A stretch of DNA of 64,000 nt, from contig CP027241.1 of assembly GCA_002999035.1 (NCBI GenBank), positions 1,429,001 to 1,493,000 of the forward strand, in the 5' to 3' direction. The position numbers and the translations under genes are program-made. The DNA comes from Lachnospiraceae bacterium oral taxon 500. GTDB taxonomy: Bacteria > Bacillota > Clostridia > Lachnospirales > Vallitaleaceae. This document shows positions 45,199 through 54,027 of this stretch, piece after piece. Numbering within the stretch: the first letter of the stretch is position 1; the number at the start of each line of letters is the position of its first letter. Below the pieces are notes generated by a model. The model was not told the origin of the DNA, searched no databases, and saw only the letters and a program-made list of their open reading frames with translations.

Positions 45199-46056
45199 AT
45201 GGCAATAAAAAATCAAGATTATATTAAAAACTTAATCAGAGAATTGATTTCTTTGCCAAGTGAAACGGAATGGGTTGAATTTAAACATAATAATGATGGG
45301 CCGCAAATGATAGGAGAATATATTTCTGCTCTGGGAAACTCGGCAGCTTTATTAGGCAGGCCCAAAGCCTACATGCTTTGGGGAATAGATGATGAAACTC
45401 ACAAAATAGTAGAGTATGTCTTAACCATTATTCCACAGGAAGAAACAATAGAAGGTTCTATCAGAAGATCAAACTTGGGTTATCCTGAAATAGCAATTCG
45501 TGAGTTGATTGCCAACATTATGATTCATCAAGCGATTGACCAAAAAGGTACAAACCCTATGGTAGAATTATTTAAGGATAGAATAGAGTTTTCAAATGCA
45601 GGTTCTCCGTTAGTTTCGATAGAGCGTATCGTAGATACCGTACCGATTTCAAGAAATGAAAATCTTGCAGGATTTATGCACAAGTGCGGTATTTGTGAAG
45701 AAAGAGGAAGCGGATATGATAAGGTAATATATGCAACGAGCAAGAACTCCATGGTAGCTCCTAAAATTGAAAATCAGAGTGATAAATTCACAAAAGTAAC
45801 CTTATTTTTAAAAGTTCCTTTTGACCTGATTAGTAAAGAGGATCGAGTAAGAACTTGCTATATGCAAACTTGTTTTTTATATGTAAATGGAGAGGCGATC
45901 AGCAACAATTCTGTCAGAGAACTGTTTGGTATTGATGAAAAAGATAAATATAAGGCTTCAAGAATTATCAAAGACACCTTAGAGGCTAAATTTATCAAAC
46001 CGGTGAATGAGAATACCGCGCCAAGATATATGAAATACATTCCTTTTTGGGCTTGA
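45199..46056 (+). pseudogene. AlbA_2-domain transcriptional regulator/RecG-like protein with internal deletion
   Basis: Begins as an AlbA_2 (schlafen-type) DNA-binding protein (LPSETEWVEFKHNN, AYMLWGIDD). It ends with the family's ATPase-like and winged-helix tail (ELIANIMIHQAI, NAGSPLV, CGICEERGSGYDKVI, ASRIIKDTLEA, YMKYIPFWA). Relatives have ~200 more residues between these parts. Here THKIVEYVLTIIPQ jumps straight to LGYPEIAIREL, so a large in-frame deletion is inferred. An ORF of 285 residues remains open and may still be translated. The start follows TAGGAG. Strongly AT-rich compared with neighbours, which suggests transfer. Confidence 0.75.
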
Positions 46057-46187
46057 TTTAAGTTGCGGTAAGTTGCAAAAACAGGAAGTATTATTCAAAG
46101 ATAGTATGGAAAATCTCATAAAATAGAGGATTGTGAGAATGAAAAGTTAAAAATTTAAGTTGCAGCAAGTTGCAGTACCAAGAATTT

Positions 46188-46235
46188 AAAGGTGATTAGA
46201 CTATTTAACCTATCTAACCGCCTTTTGGTTTTTTT
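46188..46235 (+). terminator. Terminator after the AlbA_2 gene
   Basis: AAAGGTGATTAGA (46188-46200) pairs with TCTAACCGCCTTT (46213-46225) at 11 Watson-Crick positions plus one wobble, followed by TGGTTTTTTT. Confidence 0.8.
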
Positions 46236-46246
46236 AAAAATTTCGC

Positions 46247-46275
46247 TTGACAGGAAAGACAGAAAAGGCTATAAT
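46247..46275 (+). promoter_or_regulatory. Perfect consensus promoter of T-box 1
   Basis: TTGACA (46247-46252), 17-base spacer, TATAAT (46270-46275). An exact match to consensus, as expected for a promoter controlled only by downstream attenuation. Confidence 0.92.
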
Positions 46276-46281
46276 TCTAAC

Positions 46282-46613
46282 TAATAAATCTGACATTTCC
46301 CGATGGGAAGCAGAGAATAAGTAAAATGCAGTGACGGAGAGAAAAATATCGACAGGTCATGACAGAGAATCGGGGTAGCTGAGAACCGAAATGATGGATA
46401 GATATATAATATTCACTCCCAAGCAGGTTTTTTGAACGCAAGGTCAAGTAGAGAAATCCGGCATCCGGCCGTTACACCGGAAAAAGCTGATAGGCTTTCT
46501 AAGTGATATTCCAATGAAATATACAATACTTCAACGGAATATAAACAGGGTGGTACCGCGGATAGAATCATTCGTCCCTGTAAGAGCAATCTTACAGGCT
46601 CGAATGATTTTTT
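46282..46613 (+). promoter_or_regulatory. T-box riboswitch 1 (specifier read as UUC, Phe)
   Basis: Contains the T-box AGGGTGGTACCGCGG (46547-46561). A terminator follows: AATCATTCG (46566-46574)/CGAATGATT (46601-46609), with inner stem CTGTAAGA/TCTTACAG and a T-run. In stem I, GGAG pairs with CTCC and ATATC with GATAT, enclosing the specifier loop ATAATATTCA. The triplet before the conserved purine is TTC. UGGU in the T-box bulge fits a tRNA with discriminator A (Phe or Tyr, not Trp). A one-step shift would read UAU instead. Confidence 0.88.
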
Positions 46614-46623
46614 GCGTTTGAAA

Positions 46624-46842
46624 GCCCGGCAAGCGGCCGGCGCGGGTAGCGAGCTCGCTTGCGGATCGCGCCGAACATTTGGCGGACTGAGGCGATGAGC
46701 AGCGAGCGAAGTGAGGTGCGAATGCCGAAGGATGTTTGCGGGAGTGCGAAGCACGGAGCAAACGGCTTTCAACCAAAGGGCCCGGCAAGCGGCCGGCGCG
46801 GGTAGCGAGCTCGCTTGCGGATCGCGCCGGACATTTGGCGGA
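46624..46842. repeat. Direct repeat pair, 63-bp GC-rich unit
   Basis: 46624-46686 and 46780-46842 are identical except one base. Each unit folds as CGGCGCG...CGCGCCG around the palindrome GCGAGCTCGC and ends ACATTTGGCGGA. They lie between T-box 1 and the lipoprotein gene, so they are in its mRNA leader. Confidence 0.88.
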
Positions 46843-46896
46843 CGGAAAATAATTTGGCAAATGGAAAAAAATAAAAGAGAATAAAAGGAGGAAACC

Positions 46897-47943
46897 ATGA
46901 AAAAATTAGCGTTAATACTTAGCCTGAGCCTCTTGCTCAGCGCTTGTGCGGCGGGCAGTGAGCCGCAAATGGCGCCGGAAAAACAAACTCAAACAGAAAA
47001 GACCGAAGCCGGAAATAAAAAAAAAGAGCCGATGCAGACCGATACGGCAAAGACGTATAAAATCGGGATTTTGCAGATTGCCGAGCACTCGGCGTTGGAT
47101 GAAAACCGGGAAGGCTTTACCAGGGCGCTGGAAGCGGCCGGCATTCAAGCCGAAATCGATTATAAAAATGCGCAGGGCGATGTCAGCCATGCGTTGACAA
47201 TGGCTAAAAAGATGACGGATGAGCAGGTTGATCTGATTTTTGCAATCGGCACGCAGGCGGCGCAGGCAGCCAAACAGGCGGCCAAGGACACGGAGATTCC
47301 TATTCTTTTCAGCGCGGTTACGGATCCGGTTGGCTCGGAACTGGTAGACAGCTTGGAGCAGCCGGGGGCGAATATAACCGGAACCACCGACAAAACGCCG
47401 ACCAAAATGCAGTTAGAGCTTTTCGGTCAACTCGGCCGGGAACTGAAAACGATCGGTGTGATTTATAATACCGGCGAAACCAATTCGGAAGCGCAGTTAA
47501 AAGCGACGGAAGAAGCGGCGGCGGAACTTGGCTTAACGATTGTGCCGGTGGGGATTACCACGGTCAACGATATTCCCAAGGCGTTGGAAACGCTGTTAGC
47601 GAAAACCGATGCCATGTATACCCTGACCGATAATCTGGTAGCGGCTTCAATGGAACTGATTTCCCATACGGCGCTGGCGGAAAAATATATCGTTGTCCAG
47701 TCTTATATTGACCGGACAGCGGCGGCCGAAGGAATTTTGCTGAGCAACGGTTTCAGTTATTATGATTTGGGCAGTCAAACCGGCGAAATGGCAGTTTTGA
47801 TTTTAAGCGGCGAAAAAACGGCAGCGGATATTCCGGTTGGCAGCATTGAAAAGACGCAAAATATTGTCCGGGCAAAAGCATTGGCAGCAACCGGCATTTC
47901 ACCGGAGCTGGAAGTTATTAAAAACGCCGAAGTTTTGGAATAA
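46897..47943 (+). CDS. ABC transporter substrate-binding lipoprotein 1 (TrpX-like)
   Basis: A 348-residue extracytosolic binding protein of the ABC_sub_bind family. Signal peptide with lipobox LLSAC (Cys ~17). A short Lys/Gln/Thr-rich linker (~20-50) follows, then the two-lobe fold, with markers LIFAIGTQAAQAAK, PILFSAVTDPVGS, GVIYNTGETNSEAQ and the C-terminal GILLSNGFSYYDLG. The T-box upstream ties expression to charging of an aromatic tRNA, so an aromatic amino acid is the probable ligand. It has its own promoter apart from the second copy and permease. ATG follows AAAGGAGG. Confidence 0.88.
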   Translation: MKKLALILSLSLLLSACAAGSEPQMAPEKQTQTEKTEAGNKKKEPMQTDTAKTYKIGILQIAEHSALDENREGFTRALEAAGIQAEIDYKNAQGDVSHALTMAKKMTDEQVDLIFAIGTQAAQAAKQAAKDTEIPILFSAVTDPVGSELVDSLEQPGANITGTTDKTPTKMQLELFGQLGRELKTIGVIYNTGETNSEAQLKATEEAAAELGLTIVPVGITTVNDIPKALETLLAKTDAMYTLTDNLVAASMELISHTALAEKYIVVQSYIDRTAAAEGILLSNGFSYYDLGSQTGEMAVLILSGEKTAADIPVGSIEKTQNIVRAKALAATGISPELEVIKNAEVLE

Positions 47944-47949
47944 GCACTC

Positions 47950-48050
47950 AGCTTTTCCGGTTACAGGTTAGGCAAGTTACTCGTAATCTGTCGAAAGTGA
48001 ATTACGAGTGAGACGCTCACACAAATAGCTATTTATGATTATCACGCGGT
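47950..48050. repeat. Dispersed hairpin repeat, copy E
   Basis: Left end GGTTAGGCAAGTT, then ACTCGTAAT/ATTACGAGT stem around a core containing GAAAG. The right end is degenerate. Lies between the first lipoprotein gene and T-box 2. Confidence 0.55.
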
Positions 48051-48082
48051 TATAATGAAAGTGAATTTATTTTAGAAAGTGC

Positions 48083-48111
48083 TTGACATTTTGAAATCCT
48101 TTCATTATACT
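48083..48111 (+). promoter_or_regulatory. Promoter of T-box 2
   Basis: TTGACA (48083-48088), 17-base spacer, TATACT (48106-48111). Confidence 0.88.
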
Positions 48112-48117
48112 ATAACC

Positions 48118-48408
48118 ATTATATGAAAATGCGTTGACGAAGAGAAAAATATCAGGTTTACAGCAAAGAGAGCCGGGGCAGGTGAAAGCCGGCATGGAAA
48201 CGGATATAGAATATACACTTCCGAGCAGATTTTCTGAAACCGACGGCGGTAGGAAAATACGGGTTTGACCGTTATATCAAAAAAGGCTGATGGGCTTTTT
48301 TAAGAGATATTTTTCGGGAACTGTATTTTCGGAAAATATAATAAGGGTGGTACCGCGGATAATCATTCGTCCCTATAAGATGACTTATAGAGATGGAATG
48401 GTTTTTTT
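48118..48408 (+). promoter_or_regulatory. T-box riboswitch 2 (specifier read as UAC, Tyr)
   Basis: T-box AGGGTGGTACCGCGG at 48344-48358. The terminator stem ATCATTC/GAATGGT with inner CTATAAG/CTTATAG (48361-48400) is followed by a run of seven T. In stem I, GAAG pairs with CTTC and ATATC with GATAT, enclosing AGAATATACA, with TAC just before the conserved purine. The shifted reading UAU would also be Tyr. UGGU again fits discriminator A. Confidence 0.9.
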
Positions 48409-48556
48409 ATTACCTAAAAATCTTAAAAAATCCTCTGACAGGCCACAGCAGATTAGGCGGCAGCGCTTAATTTGCGGGGACATGCCAAGGAGCGCAGACT
48501 CCGAAGGCTTTTACACATGGTTGCCGGGTAGACGGCAAGAAAACGGAGGAAAGAAT

Positions 48557-49531
48557 ATGAAAAAATTAGCGTTACTGATGGGGATGATTTTAATGTTAAG
48601 TGCCTGTACCGGCACGACCGGCAAAGAACAAACTGGTGCAAACGGCAAAAGCTTTCGTATCGGCATCAATCAATTTGCCGAGCATCCGGCACTGGATGCG
48701 GTGCGCAGCGGTTTTGAGCAGGAACTGAAAGCGCTGGGCGTAGAAGCGGAGTTTGACTGGAAAAACGCGCAGGCCGATATCCCGGCGGCGGCTAAGATTT
48801 CGGAAAAGTTTGTGGAAGATAAAGTTGATCTGATTTTAGCGATTGCTACGATTTCGGCGCAGTCGGCTAAAACGGCCACCACCGAAAGCAAGATACCGGT
48901 ACTGTTCAGTGCAGTCACCGACCCGGTTAAGGCGGAGCTGGTCGATTCAATGGAAAAGCCCGGCGGCAATCTATCCGGCACGACCGATATGGCGCCGGTT
49001 GAGAAGCAGTTAAAGCTGTTTCAGGCAGTTGACCCGGCGATTAAAAAGATTGGTATTATTTATAATACGGGGGAAGCCAATTCCGAGGCGCAGGTAGCGA
49101 TGGCTGAGGAAATCGCTGCCGGACTGGGCATGGAGATTGTAACGGTCGGTATCAACAATATCAATGAAGTGCCGCAGGCGACGGACGCCATCCTGGCCAA
49201 GGCGGACGCAATTTATACCATTACCGATAATATTGTGGCTTCGGCGATCAATGTGGTTGCCAAAAAAGCAACTGAAGCCGGTAAAGTAACAATCGGTGCC
49301 GAAGAAGCCCATGTTCAGGGCGGTGTTTTGATGACGGAAGGATTAAGCTATTTTGAACTGGGCCGGAAAACAGCGGCCATGGCCAAGCGGGTTTTGGTGG
49401 ACGGCGAAGAGATTGCCGCCATGCCGGTGGAAAGAGCAACCGAGACCAGCCGAGTAGTCAATATGGAAACGGCCAAGGCTTTGGGATTGCCGGATTTGGA
49501 AGTTTTCTCCGAAGCGGTTGAGGTGAAATAA
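48557..49531 (+). CDS. ABC transporter substrate-binding lipoprotein 2 (TrpX-like)
   Basis: A 324-residue paralogue of the first binding protein. The lipobox is MLSAC (Cys ~17) directly after a hydrophobic signal. The Lys/Gln-rich linker of copy 1 is shorter. Core motifs LILAIATISAQSAK, PVLFSAVTDPVKAEL, GIIYNTGEANSEAQ and GVLMTEGLSYFELG match copy 1. The frame is open upstream to 48290 through the T-box, but ATG 48557 with GGAGG is the real start. It is followed by permease and ATPase genes and is controlled by the Tyr-type T-box. Confidence 0.9.
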   Translation: MKKLALLMGMILMLSACTGTTGKEQTGANGKSFRIGINQFAEHPALDAVRSGFEQELKALGVEAEFDWKNAQADIPAAAKISEKFVEDKVDLILAIATISAQSAKTATTESKIPVLFSAVTDPVKAELVDSMEKPGGNLSGTTDMAPVEKQLKLFQAVDPAIKKIGIIYNTGEANSEAQVAMAEEIAAGLGMEIVTVGINNINEVPQATDAILAKADAIYTITDNIVASAINVVAKKATEAGKVTIGAEEAHVQGGVLMTEGLSYFELGRKTAAMAKRVLVDGEEIAAMPVERATETSRVVNMETAKALGLPDLEVFSEAVEVK

Positions 49532-49766
49532 AAACATTCTTTACTATTGGCTGACGTAATAACTGCCAGCTGATTACGCCAAGATTAAGCCGCTGATTAT
49601 CAGCAATGTGCCAAGGCTTATCCGGCTGCGGAAAACGCCGGCAATAGGCGGAAAGGCGGCAGCCAGCTTGAGATATGCGATATGTGGAAATGGCTGATGC
49701 TTTTGGCCAAAGGATGGCGCCGTGATTGGCGGCCAAGAGAAAATAAAGTAAAAAACGGATGAGAGG

Positions 49767-50642
49767 TTGAAAATGGGAACAGGATTGTTACTAACATCAG
49801 TGCAGCAAGGTTTGATTTATGCGATTTTAGCAATCGGCGTTTTTCTGACCTATAAAATATTGGATATTGCCGATTTATCGGTCGAGGGCAGCTTTCCGCT
49901 GGGAGCGTTTGTTTTTGCCAAGTTTGCATTGATGAATCTCCATCCGGCAGTGGGCATAGCGGCCGCTTTTACCGGCGGCTGTCTGGCCGGGCTACTTACG
50001 GCCCTGCTCTTTATCAGGCTGAAGATTAAGCCGCTCCTGTCCGGTATCCTGACTTTGACGATTTTATACTCGGTCAATCTGCGGGTCAACGGCAAGGCCA
50101 ATATTCCTCTATTTAAAACGCCGGTCATTTTTGGCAATGACAAGCTGATGAATGTCCTGCTGCTGGTGCTGATTGTTCTCAGCCTTAAAATCCTGATTGA
50201 CCTGTTTTTAAAAACGGAAATCGGCTATCTCCTGATTGCGACCGGAGATAACGAAGTGCTGGTGACTTCGCTGGGAGAAAACAGCAATAAATATAAAATT
50301 ATCGGTTTGGCGCTGTCAAACGGTCTGGTGGCGGTAGCGGGCTCGATTACCGCCCAGATGAACGGCTTTGCCGATATTACGATGGGGAGTTCCATTATTG
50401 TCTTTGCGCTGGCCTCCATCATTATCGGCGATACGATTTTAAAGTCCGTCACCAAGATTAAGGGCACGACCCGGGCGATTATGGGCGCGATTGTTTATCA
50501 GCTGATCGGCGGCTTTGCCATTGACCGGGGGCTGCCGGCCACGGATTTAAAAGCCGCGACGGCGCTGATTGTCATTCTTTTCATTGCAGTTAATAACTTT
50601 TCACCAAATGGCATTCGACTTGCCGGAAAGGAAGCAAAATGA
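49767..50642 (+). CDS. ABC transporter permease (TrpY-like)
   Basis: A 291-residue BPD_transp_2-type permease with about eight hydrophobic segments (first QQGLIYAILAIGVFLTYKIL, last ATALIVILFIAVNNF) and the family's central EIGYLLIATGDNE loop. It pairs with the lipoproteins upstream and the ATPase downstream as an amino-acid importer. ATG 49767 follows GAGAGG. Overlaps the ATPase start by four bases. Confidence 0.88.
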   Translation: MKMGTGLLLTSVQQGLIYAILAIGVFLTYKILDIADLSVEGSFPLGAFVFAKFALMNLHPAVGIAAAFTGGCLAGLLTALLFIRLKIKPLLSGILTLTILYSVNLRVNGKANIPLFKTPVIFGNDKLMNVLLLVLIVLSLKILIDLFLKTEIGYLLIATGDNEVLVTSLGENSNKYKIIGLALSNGLVAVAGSITAQMNGFADITMGSSIIVFALASIIIGDTILKSVTKIKGTTRAIMGAIVYQLIGGFAIDRGLPATDLKAATALIVILFIAVNNFSPNGIRLAGKEAK

Positions 50643-51412
50643 TTCAAATACAAGGTTTATCCAAAACTTTTAATAAAGGCAGCGATAACGAGATTAAATT
50701 ATTTGATAATTTTTCCATTACCTTTGAGGAGGGAAAATGTACGGCTCTGCTCGGCTCCAATGGCTGCGGCAAGTCAACGCTGCTCAATATTATTTCCGGC
50801 AACATCACACCGGACGCCGGTTCGATTTTGATTGACGGCCGGGATGTGACCAAGGATAATGAGGAAAAACGGGCGCTCTATATCGGCCGGGTATATCAGA
50901 ATCCGTCGCTGGGCGTGTCGGCATCGCTCAATATTCTGGAAAATATGTCATTAGCGGATAAGAAGGGCGAGAAGTTTGGGATTCAGCGTCTGATTCGGCC
51001 CAAGAACAAAAAGCGGTATCAGGAAATTTTAAAAGAACTGGATCTGGGACTGGAAAATAAAATGGATGTTATGGTTAAGTTCTTATCCGGCGGGCAGCGC
51101 CAGTCGCTGTCGCTGTGCATGGCGACCTTGAAGAACCCGAAACTCCTGCTGCTGGACGAGCATACGGCGGCGCTTGACCCGAAAACCTCGCGGGTGATTA
51201 TGGAAAAGACCAAGGAACTTTTGGAGCGCAAGGCAATTACCACGGTGATGATTTCGCATAATATGAAAGACGCGATTGCGTATTCCGACCGGGTGGTCAT
51301 GCTTGACCGGGGCGCGATTATCTTAGACCGTCCGTCGGCTGAACTGACCGAGGAAGAGCTGCTTAGTATTTACACCGCAAAATTGCTTGAATTTCAAAGA
51401 AAAGCAGTATAG
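50639..51412 (+). CDS. ABC transporter ATP-binding protein (TrpZ-like)
   Basis: A 257-residue ATPase. Walker A is GSNGCGKST (~39-47), the signature KFLSGGQRQSLSLCMA (~142-157), Walker B PKLLLLDEHTAALD (~162-175) and the switch His in TVMISHNMKD. The overlap ATGA with the permease implies coupled translation. A strong terminator follows, ending the importer operon. Confidence 0.93.
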   Translation: MIQIQGLSKTFNKGSDNEIKLFDNFSITFEEGKCTALLGSNGCGKSTLLNIISGNITPDAGSILIDGRDVTKDNEEKRALYIGRVYQNPSLGVSASLNILENMSLADKKGEKFGIQRLIRPKNKKRYQEILKELDLGLENKMDVMVKFLSGGQRQSLSLCMATLKNPKLLLLDEHTAALDPKTSRVIMEKTKELLERKAITTVMISHNMKDAIAYSDRVVMLDRGAIILDRPSAELTEEELLSIYTAKLLEFQRKAV

Positions 51413-51427
51413 CATTTTGTGACTGCC

Positions 51428-51463
51428 AAAAACACCGCTATCCGAATGGTATAGCGGTGTTTT
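51428..51463. terminator. Terminator after the importer operon
   Basis: AAAAACACCGCTAT (51428-51441) pairs with ATAGCGGTGTTTT (51451-51463) around an 8-9 base loop. T-run on + and A-run on - make it usable from both sides. Confidence 0.85.
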
Positions 51464-51481
51464 GCTATGGCTATTTTACAG

Positions 51482-51609
51482 CATCAAGCCTGTTACTTTT
51501 TGAATATCGTCCAAGGAAAAACCCATGCTTTTCATCTTTTGGGCGATGCTTTGGGTTGCACTTGCCCGGCCTTTTTCCATGCCTTTGCCTTCGAACTGCT
51601 TAACTCTTT
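51482..51609 (-). pseudogene. Remnant of an Rpn-family nuclease/transposase (C-terminal tail)
   Basis: In a frame different from the overlapping gene, the minus strand encodes VKQFEGKGMEKGR...IAQKMKSMGFSLDDIQKVTGL and a stop. This is the characteristic tail of PD-(D/E)XK Rpn-type recombination-promoting nucleases. Nothing of the catalytic domain remains upstream. Confidence 0.65.
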
Positions 51610-52548
51610 CGCAAATCTTTCTACATCTATCGTCAATGCTCCGCTCGCATTGATTAGATGAATCACAGGCAAGGAACTTTGTAAAATCCGATTTGCCTCC
51701 TGCAATGTTTCGGAATACTCATAGAACTGTACACCTTTTGGAAAATTATTTGTCTGCTGCCATTCTTCAAATTCTTTCAGAAAACACTTGTGAGACGGCA
51801 ATTCGATTTTTTCAAACAGACCTTCATCCAAAAATCTTACCAAGCGATATAAACCGTGTATTTCCGGAACAAAACATTTGTCGATTTTTTGGACAGGATA
51901 GCCTTGTTTTTGGTATGCTTCACAAAGTTTTTGCAAACATTCCGTGATTCCGTTCACATCTTTTTTGGCAAGAAAAACAAAAAATCGAACATAGTACTCT
52001 GCTATTCCGGTGAGTTTTTTCTTTGTTAAGAAAGATTCGGCTTTTGACATCGCCTCCTCCGATTTTTTATCATCTTTGTAATAGATGGAATGGAATAGGT
52101 TGATTACATTTTCCGTATAAAAAGTGCCTTTGAGTAACGGTAATGTATGCGGGACAAAGGATTGAATTGCCTCAAAATCATTGCTGGCAAAACAAGTAAA
52201 AATTCCTTGGATGATGTTTCCCGTGTAGGCGGTTCCGCTATGTGTAGTCCCACCCCTCAGCAGATAAGTCCTTCCGTTTTGCCAAATGGTATTATTTAAT
52301 GTCTCAAAATTGCCTTCGCAGAAAGCGGAATAGTAGGCAAAATATTGGACTTTATCAAGAATAAGATCTATATATAATTTTGTTTTCAATACGTTGTCGG
52401 TAGAATCATTATATTTTTTCAAATGTTCTTCAAATATCTTTTGATTTAGCCTTTCAAAGTCTTGCAGAGTTTCCGGATAGGAATATGTTCCCCATTTTTG
52501 ATAATAATCCTCTCTCAGCTTTTGGTATAATTTGATATATTCTTTCAC
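51532..52548 (-). CDS. Unknown helical protein (possibly Imm49-like), altered C-terminus
   Basis: A 338-residue soluble, mostly helical protein. The middle (YYSAFCEGNFETLNNTIWQNGRTYLLRGGT and VRFFVFLAKKDVNGITECL) recalls immunity proteins of the Imm49 type, but this is a weak impression. The last ~22 residues (SSSKAKAWKKAGQVQPKASPKR) are the out-of-frame reading of the Rpn tail described separately, so the original C-terminus is lost or replaced. ATG 52548 follows AAGGAGC. AT-rich compared with the transporter operon. No toxin gene adjoins it. Confidence 0.55.
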   Translation of the reverse strand: MKEYIKLYQKLREDYYQKWGTYSYPETLQDFERLNQKIFEEHLKKYNDSTDNVLKTKLYIDLILDKVQYFAYYSAFCEGNFETLNNTIWQNGRTYLLRGGTTHSGTAYTGNIIQGIFTCFASNDFEAIQSFVPHTLPLLKGTFYTENVINLFHSIYYKDDKKSEEAMSKAESFLTKKKLTGIAEYYVRFFVFLAKKDVNGITECLQKLCEAYQKQGYPVQKIDKCFVPEIHGLYRLVRFLDEGLFEKIELPSHKCFLKEFEEWQQTNNFPKGVQFYEYSETLQEANRILQSSLPVIHLINASGALTIDVERFAKELSSSKAKAWKKAGQVQPKASPKR

Positions 52549-52789
52549 AATAAGCTCCTTTTTCTTTCAGATAAAATATTTACAGACATCCTTTTATTCT
52601 TTAATTTTGTACCAAAACTACTTGACAACGAACCAGCATAACATCGGATAGCAGTGCTTTGATTTATCTTGCCAAATTGAAATTGGAAGCGCGCAAGCAT
52701 AAATGAATGCGATCGCGAAGCGGGCATATTCATTTTGCGGCGCCACGCCGGCAGACGGAGAGCACGAAGTGCGGCAAATGCGAAGCATT

Positions 52790-53245
52790 TTATCTAGAAC
52801 CAGGCGGACAGACTTCAATTTGCCGAGGTGTTATCTCATAAATGTCTTCTGCTTTGCGGAAAGCAGAGTAGGTAATGGTAATGCTATCGCCTGTTTTAAG
52901 ATGACTTTTTGGCGAGTTGCCAGTGGCGTAATTAAAGTCAGGATTTAATATTACGATAGTACCTTTCGCAAAGTTTTCATCCTCCTGTGTAACTTTTACT
53001 TTATATTGCCCATTTCCTAAGATATCCATAACTTCGGCAGACATGCAGTATTCTGTTAAGTCTGCTTTGGACTGCGGGGCAATAAACAATTTTATCGTTC
53101 CCAGTACGATTAGGCATAGACAAGCGGCAATGACAGCATAACGAAACCATGTTATTTTACGTTTGCATGGTTTGTATGTGGTCGCCCACGATATCAGATT
53201 ATCGTCAATATAATTTGTAGACTCGACTATTTTTGGAATTTTCAA
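52790..53245 (-). CDS. Membrane protein, probable anti-sigma factor partner
   Basis: A 151-residue protein with one membrane helix (FRYAVIAACLCLIVLGTIKLFIA, ~34-56). The N-terminal cytosolic part (IPKIVESTNYIDDNLISWATTY) resembles the start of anti-sigma proteins, and a beta-rich extracytosolic part (KVKVTQEDENFAKGTIVIL) is exported. It overlaps the upstream sigma gene by four bases, the normal arrangement of ECF sigma and anti-sigma pairs. Not a named family. Confidence 0.6.
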   Translation of the reverse strand: MKIPKIVESTNYIDDNLISWATTYKPCKRKITWFRYAVIAACLCLIVLGTIKLFIAPQSKADLTEYCMSAEVMDILGNGQYKVKVTQEDENFAKGTIVILNPDFNYATGNSPKSHLKTGDSITITYSAFRKAEDIYEITPRQIEVCPPGSR

Positions 53246-53796
53246 AGTGCAATCCCTTCTTTCTTTAAATGTTTTTTCAATTTATTACGAGAATGATACA
53301 GCATATTTTTAACTTTGCTTTCAGAAAAGGAGTACCGGGCAGCAATCTCGCTGATGGAATCAAAAAACCAATATCTGCGGATAAAAACAGCACGAATATC
53401 GGGTTTTTCTTGACTCAAAAACTCACTAATTTGCTTGCTGATTTCTGAATTTTCAATGTTTGGCATTATGCGGCTATCCGGTAAAATATCTTCCAGTTCA
53501 GCTAATGATATCAATGATTCGGGGTTACGCTTCTTGGCCTGATTGTAATATAATCGTTTCAGAGATAAGTTTCTCGTTATCTGGCAGATAAAGGCCATAA
53601 GGTTATGGGGTCTGATTGGCGGAATCTGATTCCACATGCTTAAATAGGTATCATTTACACATTCCTCCGCGTCTCTGTCATCACCTAATATATTAACCGA
53701 TATAGAAAAGCACAAGCGGCCGTATTTTATGCCTGTTTCCCGGATAGCTTTTTCATCGCGCTCAAAGTACAATTCAATAATTGCTAAGTCATCCAT
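53242..53796 (-). CDS. ECF-type RNA polymerase sigma factor
   Basis: A 184-residue sigma-70 group 4 protein. Region 2 is CFSISVNILGDDRDAEECVNDTYLSMWNQIPP, and region 4 is VFIRRYWFFDSISEIAARYSFSESKVKNMLYHSRNKLKKHL. ATG 53796 with AAGGA upstream is preferred over an earlier in-frame start at 53865. It is presumably controlled by the membrane protein encoded next. The target could include the neighbouring protease, which is broken. Confidence 0.9.
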   Translation of the reverse strand: MDDLAIIELYFERDEKAIRETGIKYGRLCFSISVNILGDDRDAEECVNDTYLSMWNQIPPIRPHNLMAFICQITRNLSLKRLYYNQAKKRNPESLISLAELEDILPDSRIMPNIENSEISKQISEFLSQEKPDIRAVFIRRYWFFDSISEIAARYSFSESKVKNMLYHSRNKLKKHLKKEGIAL

Positions 53797-54027
53797 GTAC
53801 TCATCCTTCTTTCCTGATAAAAAGATATTTTGGCGTATAAATACAACTTTGTTGCGTCCATTCAATACTCTTAGTACACTACTATCTATTATACACTAAT
53901 TATAAATAAATTTATACTATTCATTTGGCGGAGATAAGTTTTGATATGATTTTTGAGGGTTACCTTGAAAAATTAGAAAAATAGAACTCCGTAGCAGCGA
54001 AGCTCTATGATAAGCCATGAATATTAT

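Noticed and set aside
46531-46860. Minus-strand open frame encoding a repeated ARSASELATRAGRLPG peptide
   Set aside because: It is a by-product of the GC-rich direct repeats; no start signals and it opposes the T-box transcript.
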